DNA of 64,000 bases, taken from assembly GCF_003254475.1 (NCBI RefSeq), contig NZ_QFYQ01000001.1:1922001-1986000 (forward strand), given 5' to 3'. The notes beneath the pieces were generated by a model, which worked only from the letters and a program-made list of their open reading frames with translations, had not been told where the DNA came from and ran no database searches. Position numbers and translations under genes: made by a program. Below are positions 52,937-59,919 of the stretch, one piece after another. Position 1 is the stretch's first letter, and each line of letters begins with the position of its first letter. This DNA is from Phenylobacterium soli. Lineage in GTDB: Bacteria; Pseudomonadota; Alphaproteobacteria; Caulobacterales; Caulobacteraceae.

Positions 52937-53586
52937 GGCGTCACCGCCCGGACGTCTGCGGCCGCCGCCCTGCGCAGGGCCAAACGGCCCAGCGTCGGGG
53001 GCGAGCCGATCGCGCCGGCGAACACCTGGGGCGCGGCTTGGTAGTAGTCGCCCCAAGAGCGCGCCGTCTCGCCGAGGCGAGCGGGATCCGCGGCCGCGAT
53101 GGGGCGCAGGCCGAAGCCGGCCCGGTCGAGCAGACGGGCGAGGTCGGGTCGCAGGGTGGCCACCGCGAACCGCCGCCCGCAGGGGCCGCCAAGCCAGCTC
53201 GCCAGGGCGCTCAGCAGGTCGAGGGTCGCCGGCGCGCTCACCGACGCGAGGGAGCCGATCTCGACGATCGCCGTGCGCGGGGCGCCCACGGCCTGCTCGA
53301 TGACCGCGTCGAGATAGCTTTCCAGGAAAAGCGGTCCGGCCTCGGCGAAGCGCACGCCGGCCGCCGCCCGGGGCGCGCCGTCCGCGCCGTTCACGGCCAC
53401 GAGGATGGGGTAGTGCGCTGCGAGGCGGGCGCCGAACGCCTGCCGATAGCGGGCCTCGATGAACCGCTCCAGGCCCGCCCGACCTGGGCGATCGCCGTTG
53501 AGAATGTCGAGTCGGCCGAAGCGCCAGGGTGGCGTCTCATCCGTCAGATCGTCCAGGGATAGGGGCTCGCCCAATCGGACCTCCAC
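52933..53586 (-). CDS. thermostable hemolysin-family protein
   Basis: About 217 residues matching the T_hemolysin family: RFIEARYRQAFGARLAAHYP, AAAGVRFAEAGPLFLESYLD, and TAIVEIGSLASVSAPATLDL. The family was named from a Vibrio protein, but its fold and its steady presence beside acyl ligases suggest a GNAT-like acyltransferase rather than a toxin. The GTG at 53586 was chosen because GGGGGGA lies about 10 bases upstream and the family starts near here; a longer frame to 53727 runs through the promoter region. It is the first gene of the leftward operon. Confidence 0.82.
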   Translation of the reverse strand: MEVRLGEPLSLDDLTDETPPWRFGRLDILNGDRPGRAGLERFIEARYRQAFGARLAAHYPILVAVNGADGAPRAAAGVRFAEAGPLFLESYLDAVIEQAVGAPRTAIVEIGSLASVSAPATLDLLSALASWLGGPCGRRFAVATLRPDLARLLDRAGFGLRPIAAADPARLGETARSWGDYYQAAPQVFAGAIGSPPTLGRLALRRAAAADVRAVTP

Positions 53587-53732
53587 GTCACATCGTCCCC
53601 CCGATGCGCTGACGACGCGGCCTTGGCGGCTCCTCAAAAATTTCGGCGGATGCGGGAAGGTCCGTAGTTGCGGAGCGGCGCGGTTCTGCGGACATTCGCC
53701 TTCACGTTTTCCGGGGACCGCGCGCAACCGCC

Positions 53733-54248
53733 ATGGCCGATCCGCAGGCGCTGATCGACGCCTACATGCGCAAGCGCGCCGACCTCGTCCGGTTCTTCGC
53801 CAAGCGGACCGGATCGGTCCCGACGGGCGAGGACATCGTTCAGGACCTCTATCTGAAGATCACCTCGGGCCCGGCGCCCGACGACCTCCGCAGCCCGGAG
53901 GCGTACCTCTACCGGATCGGCTCGAACCTGATGCTCGACCGCATGAAGTCGGCGCGCCGCCAGGCCGCGCGCGATGCGGGCTATGGTCGCACGATGGCCG
54001 GAGACGGGCCGGAGGGCGTCGCCGAGGAGCCGCCGGCCGACGACGCGGTGGCCGCTCGCCAGAGGCTCGCACAACTTGTGAAGGCGCTGGACGATCTTCC
54101 CAAGCCGGTGGCAACCGCCTTCCGGCGCCACAAGTTCGATGGGCTCACCCACGGCGAGGTGGCGGCCGAGATGGGCGTCTCACGGAGCGCCGTCGAGAAG
54201 TACATCATGACAGCGCTCAAGCACCTGATGGGCAAGGTGGGCGCATGA
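53733..54248 (+). CDS. FecI-like ECF sigma factor
   Basis: A 171-residue extracytoplasmic-function sigma factor. Region 2 has TGEDIVQDLYLKI and AYLYRIGSNLMLDRMKSARR; region 4 has LPKPVATAFRRHKFDGLTHG and MGVSRSAVEKYIMTALKHL. This is the FecI type that works with FecR and an STN-bearing TonB receptor, all encoded next in order. It should direct RNA polymerase to the receptor gene and perhaps to the divergent hemolysin/ligase operon 146 bases away. Confidence 0.93.
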   Translation: MADPQALIDAYMRKRADLVRFFAKRTGSVPTGEDIVQDLYLKITSGPAPDDLRSPEAYLYRIGSNLMLDRMKSARRQAARDAGYGRTMAGDGPEGVAEEPPADDAVAARQRLAQLVKALDDLPKPVATAFRRHKFDGLTHGEVAAEMGVSRSAVEKYIMTALKHLMGKVGA

Positions 54249-54315
54249 CTCTGCGATTCATTTGCGGGTTTGCCTGCTCGGCGTCGTCACGGTCTGAGGA
54301 GCAACAGTTTTCGGC

Positions 54316-55314
54316 ATGACCCGCACGTCAGACCTCGGCGCCGTCAGCCCCGCCGCCCGCGAACGGGCGGTGGAGTGGCACGTGCGTCTGCAGTCCGACG
54401 CCGCGGAGGAGGCCGACTGGCAGGCCTTCGAGGCCTGGTTGGACGAGAGCTCCGAGCACGCCGCGGCCTACGCCGAGGTCGATGCCCTGTGGAGCGAACT
54501 GGACGACGCGCCGGCCCAGCCGGCCGAGATCGTCACCCTCAAGCCCCGCGTGGCCGCGCGCCGTGGACCGCCGCGCTGGGCCTGGCCGGCGGCCATCGCC
54601 GCCTCCCTGGCCATCGCCGCCGGCGTGGCGCTGAACGTCGGCGACTTCGGCGGACCGGCGCCGGTCACCTACGAGACGGCGAAGGGCGCCACCCGGGAGA
54701 TCACGCTCGCGGACGGCACGCACGTGAGGCTGAACAGCGGCTCGAAGATCTCCGTCGCCCTCGGCCGGCATGAGCGCCGGGTCGAAATGGCCGACGCGGA
54801 GGCCGCCTTTGACGTGACCCACGATCCCTCGCGACCGTTCATCATCGCGGCTGGCGATCGCCGCATTCGCGTGGTCGGGACGGAGTTCGACGTCCTGAGG
54901 CACGGCGGCCAGGTGAGCGTCAGCGTCCGTCGCGGCGTGGTCGAGGTGCGCGCCGCCCAGGCGGACGCCGCCGGTCCGCCCATCGCGCGGCTGACCCGCG
55001 GCCAGCGGCTGGAGCACACGGAAGGCGCGGCGGGCGACCGCGTCGGCGCCGTCGATCCCGACAAGGCCTTCGCCTGGACCCAGGGCCGGCTGGTCTACGA
55101 AGACGCCCGGCTGGAGGACGTGGCGGCTGACCTCAACCGCTATGTGGCCGCGCCGATCGTCGTCGCCCCCGAGGCGCGCAACCTGCGGCTCAGCGCTGTG
55201 ATCGACCTCGACACCGAAGACGCCATGGTCCGACGTCTGGCCGGCTTCCTGCCGGTGAGCGCGGTTCGTGACGGCGATGTCTATCGGATAGGCTTGCGTC
55301 CGACTCAGCCCTGA
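54316..55314 (+). CDS. FecR-type anti-sigma factor
   Basis: A 332-residue signal-transducing membrane protein. The cytoplasmic N-terminal domain (DUF4880) has WQAFEAWLDESSEHAAAYAE; one transmembrane helix lies at about residues 88-108 (WAWPAAIAASLAIAAGVALN); the periplasmic FecR domain has REITLADGTHVRLNSGSKIS and VRVVGTEFDVLRHG-like strands. A C-terminal DUF4974 segment is last. It should hold the FecI-like factor and release it when the receptor binds ligand. It follows the sigma gene by 67 bases. Confidence 0.93.
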   Translation: MTRTSDLGAVSPAARERAVEWHVRLQSDAAEEADWQAFEAWLDESSEHAAAYAEVDALWSELDDAPAQPAEIVTLKPRVAARRGPPRWAWPAAIAASLAIAAGVALNVGDFGGPAPVTYETAKGATREITLADGTHVRLNSGSKISVALGRHERRVEMADAEAAFDVTHDPSRPFIIAAGDRRIRVVGTEFDVLRHGGQVSVSVRRGVVEVRAAQADAAGPPIARLTRGQRLEHTEGAAGDRVGAVDPDKAFAWTQGRLVYEDARLEDVAADLNRYVAAPIVVAPEARNLRLSAVIDLDTEDAMVRRLAGFLPVSAVRDGDVYRIGLRPTQP

Positions 55315-55338
55315 GGGCGGTGAGCGAGGGAGGCGAGT

Positions 55339-57756
55339 CTGGGCGTATCGAAACGGCGGCGGCGCGCCTGGACGGCGGCCGCATCGGCGGGCCTGCTGGT
55401 CGCCTCGGCGGGTGCGGCTCAGGCCGCCGAGGCCATGCTGCAACTGCAGATCCCGCTCCAGCCGCGCAAGGCGGCCCTGCTGGCGCTCGCCCGCCAGAGC
55501 GGCCTGTCGATCGGCTTTCCCGCCAGCCTCCAGTGCGCGGGCCGGGCCTCGGCCATCGGGCTGATGACCGCGACCCAGGCGCTTGAGCGGATCCTCAGGG
55601 ATTCCGGCTGCCGGGCAGTCCGGCTCGATTCTCGCACGATCGCGATCGAGGCGGAGCAGGCGCCGAGGCCCGCGCCCCGCCTGCCGCCGGCCGAGCCGCC
55701 CGCCCCGCCGTCCGCGGCGCTCGCCGAGCTGGTCGTCACGGCCACCAAGCGCGAGGTCGACCTGCGCAGCGTGCCCTACGCCCTGACGGCGCTCACAGCC
55801 GACGACCTGGAGCGGGACGGGGTGCGAGGCAGCGGCGACCTGCCGGCCGTGGCCGCCGGGGTGACGGTGACGAACCTCGGGCCCGGGCGCGACAAGCTGC
55901 TCCTGCGCGGACTCTCCGACGGGCCGCTCACCGGCCACACCCAGTCCACCGTCGGCATCTACCTGGACGAGCTCAGGCTCACCTACAACGCCCCGGATCC
56001 GGACCTCAAATGGGTGGACGTGGCGCGCGTGGAGGTCCTGCGCGGGCCGCAGGGATCGCTCTACGGCTCGGGCTCGATCGGCGGCGTGCTGCACGTGGTC
56101 ACCCGCGCGCCCGACCCGCTGATGCGCGACGGCAGGGTCGCGGGCTTCGCCGAGACGACCCGCGACGGAGGGGTGAGCTACGGCGGCGAGGGCATGGTCA
56201 ACCAGCCCTTGGCCGAAGGCCGCGGCGCCGTCCGCCTGGTCGGCTGGTGGGAATCGGTCGGCGGCTATGTGGACAATCGCGGCGCCGGCCGGACCGACGC
56301 CGACCGCACGCGTCGCCACGGCCTGAGGGCCTCCGCCCTGTGGGAGGCGCAGCCGGACCTCACCCTGACGGCTTCCGTCGTGCAGCAGTCGATCAATTCG
56401 GCGGACACGCACTACGCCCAGCCCGGGCTCGGAACCTTCGCCCGATCGACCCCGAATCCGGAGCCGCACGACAATGACTTCCTGGCTGCCGACCTGACGC
56501 TCCGCTGGGCGGCGCGCCTCGCCGATGTGACGGTCACCACTGGCGTCCTCGAGCACGACGTCGCCAGCCGCTACGACGCTTCGCTTGCGCCCGCGGCCCT
56601 GGCGCCGGGCGGGGATGCGCCGGCGATCTACGACGACGACAACGACATCAAGGGCCTGGTCAACGAGGCGCGCGTGACCTCGCGCGGACAAGGGCCGCTG
56701 CAGTGGCTGGCCGGCGCCTTCGCCGCGTTCGGCCAGCAGGATCTTTCCGGGACGCTGTTCGGGGCAAAGGGGGGGATCGGCTACGACGAGACCCGGCGCG
56801 ACCGACTGCTTGAGACGGCCCTGTTCGGCGAGGCTTCCTACGCGCTCGGCCGGCGACTGACCCTGACGGCCGGCGGACGGCTGTTCAGCTCCAGCGTGCG
56901 CACGCGATCGCACGTCAGGCTGGGAACCGCCTCCAGGGACTTCGACGGCAAGACCTCAGACTCAGGCTTCGCCCCCAAGCTGGTGGCCGCCTATGCCGCC
57001 GCGCCCAGCCTCGGCCTCTATGTGCAGGCGGCGGAGGGCTATCGCTCCGGCGGCTTCAACACCAGCGGCCCGATCGGACAGGCGTTCGGCGCGGGCGCCG
57101 GCGCGGCGCAGCCCCTGCGCCGCTACGTCGGGGACGAGCTGTGGAGCTACGAGGCGGGCCTGCGGTGGCAGCCTTCGCCGAACTGGCGCATGCGCGCTGC
57201 GGTCTTCCATGCATCCTGGCGCGACATCCAGGCCGATCTTCTTCTGCCGTCAGGCCTGCCGTTCACCGGCAACATCGGCGACGGACGCAGCAGCGGCGCG
57301 GAGCTCGAGACGGCCTACGCCCGGGGGCAATGGACCTTCAGCGCCAATCTGACGGCGCAGGAGCCGGAGCTGAACCGCCCCGACCCCGGGTTCGCGCCGA
57401 GAGGCGATGCGGGCCTGCCGGGGGTTCCGAAGCTCGCGTTCGGCGTGGCGGGCGCCTACCGCCGTCCTCTCGCGGGGCGAGGCTATCTGGAGGCCACTGC
57501 GCGCTACGCCTACGTCGGCCGCTCGCACCTGACGATCGACGCCCAGACGGCGCCGGCGATGGGCGGGTATGGCGATCTGAGGCTCGGGCTCGCGCTGGCG
57601 GCCGGCGACCTGCGGGTTGAACTCTACGGCGAGAACGTGGCCGACAGCCGCGACGACACCTTCGCCTACGGCAACCCCTTCTCTCTGCGGAAAGTCCCCC
57701 AGACCACGCCCCAACGGCCGCGCACGATCGGCCTCTCGGTGAGCCGGAGCTTCTGA
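55339..57756 (+). CDS. TonB-dependent transducer with STN domain, probable CTG start
   Basis: An outer-membrane receptor of 805 residues when read from the CTG at 55339. The first 30 residues (VSKRRRRAWTAAASAGLLVA and then SAGAAQAAEA) form a signal peptide that would be lost with the first ATG at 55435. GGGAGG lies 5 bases before the CTG, and a stop at 55321 rules out any earlier start. Residues about 33-85 are the STN domain (LQIPLQPRKAALLALARQSG). The plug has VEVLRGPQGSLYGSGSIGG and the end is GLSVSRSF. It should import an iron complex or other ligand and signal to the FecR and FecI proteins encoded upstream. Confidence 0.88.
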   Translation: MGVSKRRRRAWTAAASAGLLVASAGAAQAAEAMLQLQIPLQPRKAALLALARQSGLSIGFPASLQCAGRASAIGLMTATQALERILRDSGCRAVRLDSRTIAIEAEQAPRPAPRLPPAEPPAPPSAALAELVVTATKREVDLRSVPYALTALTADDLERDGVRGSGDLPAVAAGVTVTNLGPGRDKLLLRGLSDGPLTGHTQSTVGIYLDELRLTYNAPDPDLKWVDVARVEVLRGPQGSLYGSGSIGGVLHVVTRAPDPLMRDGRVAGFAETTRDGGVSYGGEGMVNQPLAEGRGAVRLVGWWESVGGYVDNRGAGRTDADRTRRHGLRASALWEAQPDLTLTASVVQQSINSADTHYAQPGLGTFARSTPNPEPHDNDFLAADLTLRWAARLADVTVTTGVLEHDVASRYDASLAPAALAPGGDAPAIYDDDNDIKGLVNEARVTSRGQGPLQWLAGAFAAFGQQDLSGTLFGAKGGIGYDETRRDRLLETALFGEASYALGRRLTLTAGGRLFSSSVRTRSHVRLGTASRDFDGKTSDSGFAPKLVAAYAAAPSLGLYVQAAEGYRSGGFNTSGPIGQAFGAGAGAAQPLRRYVGDELWSYEAGLRWQPSPNWRMRAAVFHASWRDIQADLLLPSGLPFTGNIGDGRSSGAELETAYARGQWTFSANLTAQEPELNRPDPGFAPRGDAGLPGVPKLAFGVAGAYRRPLAGRGYLEATARYAYVGRSHLTIDAQTAPAMGGYGDLRLGLALAAGDLRVELYGENVADSRDDTFAYGNPFSLRKVPQTTPQRPRTIGLSVSRSF

Positions 57757-57761
57757 GCGGT

Positions 57762-58229
57762 CTAGTCGGCGACGCCGACGGCTTCGCGCATGCCGCGCAG
57801 GCGGGCGAGGATCGTCTTGTTCTCGTCCGTCAGGCCGCCGCCGTTCTGGTTGACGAGCGCCAGGGCGTCGAGGTGCAGCTTCAGGGCGTCCGAGTGCCAG
57901 ACGCCGCTGGTCGTCAAACCCTCGACCATGGCGCTGATGCCGCGCGCCACTTCGCCGATGGCCTCCATCTCCGCCGCGCCGGCCACCTCGGCCACGTTCA
58001 TCGCGGCGTCGGCGAGCGTCTGGCATTCGGCGAACAGCACCTCCTCGCTCTGTGTCGCGAACACCAGGATCTCCTGGAGCTTGGCCTCGACGTAGCCGTG
58101 GATGGCTTCCGACAGCTGGGCCACCCGGCACTCGGCGTCGTTGACGAGCTCCGCCGCGGTAGGCGCGTCGATGGTCTCGAGGATCTTCGCGAGCCGGTTT
58201 TCCGGCGTGAAGATACGGGCGGAGCTCAT
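57762..58229 (-). CDS. helical chemotaxis-locus protein of unknown family
   Basis: A 155-residue helical protein, starting MSSARIFTPENRLAKILETI, with no transmembrane helix and no recognised catalytic motif. It is the last of four genes running leftward in the chemotaxis locus, 9 bases after the response regulator. Its position is similar to small accessory genes such as cheE in Caulobacter loci, but I cannot confirm that identity. It may be a helical scaffold or a phosphatase-like accessory. Confidence 0.78.
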   Translation of the reverse strand: MSSARIFTPENRLAKILETIDAPTAAELVNDAECRVAQLSEAIHGYVEAKLQEILVFATQSEEVLFAECQTLADAAMNVAEVAGAAEMEAIGEVARGISAMVEGLTTSGVWHSDALKLHLDALALVNQNGGGLTDENKTILARLRGMREAVGVAD

Positions 58230-58238
58230 GGGCGGGTC

Positions 58239-58808
58239 CTAGCCAAACAGGGCGTCCACGTCATCCTGTGACATGGCCCGCTCAGGATTGGCGGTGAGCG
58301 CGATCGTGTCGGCGCGGCGCTCCGGCAGACCCTCGGGCAAGGGCAGGTGCTGGAAGCGGCGGTCCGGCCCGCAGTAGTTGGACGTGGTGACGAACTCGCG
58401 GCTGTTGCGCGCGAGCCATTCGATGCGGCTGAGCAGGACGGCCGGGGCGATCGGCTTCTTGACGATCATGTTCGCGCCGGCGTCCCGCGCGCGGATCACC
58501 TTCTCGGCCGGCGTGTGGCCGCTGACCACGATGATCGGGGCGGTGAAGTTCGGCAGGTTCGGCTCGCCGCGGATGTGGCGCGTCAGCGAGATGCCGTCCT
58601 CGTTCGGCATTTCGCCGTCGATGATGATCAGGTCGAAGATCGCCGAGGTCAGCAGCTCACGCGCCTCCTCTGGCGACCGACACCCGCTCGTCTTGTCGAC
58701 GCGGAAGCCCAGGAGGATCTGAGTCATGAGCTCCAGCGACTGCGGGTTGTCGTCGACCAGCAGGACCTTGGTTTTCCGCAAGTCCAATCGCGAGGTCGAA
58801 TGCAGCAT
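58239..58808 (-). CDS. single-domain response regulator with a CheZ/FliM-like C-terminal peptide
   Basis: A 189-residue protein with a receiver domain at residues about 14-135: acidic pair Asp19/Asp20, phospho-acceptor Asp64 in IIIDGEMP and a lysine in IVKKPIAP. After a linker of about 45 residues the chain ends MSQDDVDALFG. This tail is like the CheY-binding N-terminus of FliM (SQxEIDALL) and the last residues of E. coli CheZ. It has no output domain otherwise, so it may compete for or deliver CheY-type partners. The gene lies between the CheZ-like and helical-protein genes. Confidence 0.9.
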   Translation of the reverse strand: MLHSTSRLDLRKTKVLLVDDNPQSLELMTQILLGFRVDKTSGCRSPEEARELLTSAIFDLIIIDGEMPNEDGISLTRHIRGEPNLPNFTAPIIVVSGHTPAEKVIRARDAGANMIVKKPIAPAVLLSRIEWLARNSREFVTTSNYCGPDRRFQHLPLPEGLPERRADTIALTANPERAMSQDDVDALFG

Positions 58809-58839
58809 GGGCCGCGGCTCATCTCCTTAGGGGTCAGGC

Positions 58840-59184
58840 TCAGGTGTCGTTGAACAGGGCGTCGGCGGCGTCCTGATCCAGGCCCTGGCCGGGCGCGGCC
58901 GGGCCGTTGAGCAGGGGATCGTGCTCGGGCGCCGGCCCGAATTCGGTGGTGGCGATCAGGCTCTCCAGGCGCGACAGGCGTTGGCCGGCCAGGTCCTGGA
59001 AGGCGCAGGCCTCGAGGATGGCGCAGAGCGTGCGCTCGACGCGGTCCAGAGCCGAAGTCTGGCCCTCGCGCGCGGCGTTGATGTCGCCCAGCCCCATCTC
59101 GGCGGCCGCCAGCATGGCGTCCGCGGCCTGTTCGATGTCGGCGCGGATCAGCCCGATGACCTCGCGGGCTTCGCTGGCCGACAC
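58840..59184 (-). CDS. short CheZ-like phosphatase
   Basis: A 114-residue helical protein. The motif ILEACAFQDLAGQRLSRL contains Asp64 and Gln68, in the same spacing as the catalytic Asp and Gln of CheZ (QDxTGQ). The C-terminus GLDQDAADALFNDT resembles the CheY-binding tail of CheZ. Length is about half that of enteric CheZ, so the helical hairpin is shortened. The start is GTG, placed one base after the cheY stop (TGAGGTG). It probably dephosphorylates the adjacent CheY. The name is given at family level only. Confidence 0.82.
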   Translation of the reverse strand: MSASEAREVIGLIRADIEQAADAMLAAAEMGLGDINAAREGQTSALDRVERTLCAILEACAFQDLAGQRLSRLESLIATTEFGPAPEHDPLLNGPAAPGQGLDQDAADALFNDT

Positions 59185-59185
59185 C

Positions 59186-59572
59186 TCAGAGCTCTCCCAG
59201 CACCGCGCTGAGCTTCTGCTTCAGCACGGCCAGGGTGAAGGGCTTGATGATGTAGTTGTTCACCCCGGCCTTGCGGGCGGCGATGACGTTCTCGGTCTTG
59301 GCCTCGGCCGTGACCATCAGGAACGGTATGTCCTTGGTACGGGCGTCGGCGCGCACCTTCTGGAGCAGTTCGTAGCCCGTCATCGGGCTCATGTTCCAAT
59401 CGGAGAGGATCAGGCCGTAGTCCTTGGCTTGGATCTTCTCGAGCGCCGTCGGACCATCCGTCGCGTCATCGATGTTTCGGAACCCGAGTTGCTCGAGGAG
59501 ACCGCGGACGATGCGGATCATCGTCTTGTAGTCGTCCACGACGAGCACGTTCATGGATTTGTCGACGGCCAT
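59186..59572 (-). CDS. cheY: CheY chemotaxis response regulator
   Basis: A 128-residue single-domain receiver. Asp13/Asp14, phospho-acceptor Asp58 in ILSDWNMSPMTG, Thr88 in FLMVTAEAK and Lys110 in YIIKPFT are all present, and the sequence is close to enteric CheY. Phosphorylated by CheA, it should bind the flagellar switch. It is the first gene of the leftward chemotaxis unit, divergent from cheA. Confidence 0.95.
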   Translation of the reverse strand: MAVDKSMNVLVVDDYKTMIRIVRGLLEQLGFRNIDDATDGPTALEKIQAKDYGLILSDWNMSPMTGYELLQKVRADARTKDIPFLMVTAEAKTENVIAARKAGVNNYIIKPFTLAVLKQKLSAVLGEL

Positions 59573-59919
59573 GTCTCTACGCCTCTTCGCCCACCCCCGG
59601 GGCCATTCAACGCCTCCACGAATTTCCCGGAATGGCTAACAAAGAGTAATTATGAATGTATTCGGGGCTTATGATCCTATTGGTATCCGCGAACAGAAAG
59701 ACACGTCAGGTGTAACAAGATGCACCTGCGGAATATAGAATGATCTGTGTGGAGATATAGGCGGTGTCATAATGCCTATCGGTCGGCGCCTAGCGGCGAA
59801 TATACTCAAAATGGGTACTGGTATTTCTGCACGTAAACCTGGGCGGTAAGGCGTCGTTAACCAAATCGACTCCCGTTTATTCGCGCGGCGAGAGGCCGGC
59901 GGAGCCACGGGGGTGGGCG
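59573..59919. other. 347-base AT-rich divergent promoter region of the chemotaxis locus
   Basis: No gene is seen. Bases 59640-59820 are clearly richer in A and T than the flanks. TTAACC at 59857-59862 resembles a CtrA half-site about 60 bases before cheA. The region must hold the promoters for the cheY and cheA units; I could not fix -35/-10 boxes. Confidence 0.6.

Noticed and set aside
52933..53586. Reading the thermostable-hemolysin match as a secreted toxin
   Set aside because: No signal peptide, and the operon holds metabolic enzymes; the family name is historical.
53587..53727. N-terminal extension of the hemolysin-family gene
   Set aside because: It would run across the divergent promoter region, and the family begins near the GTG at 53586.
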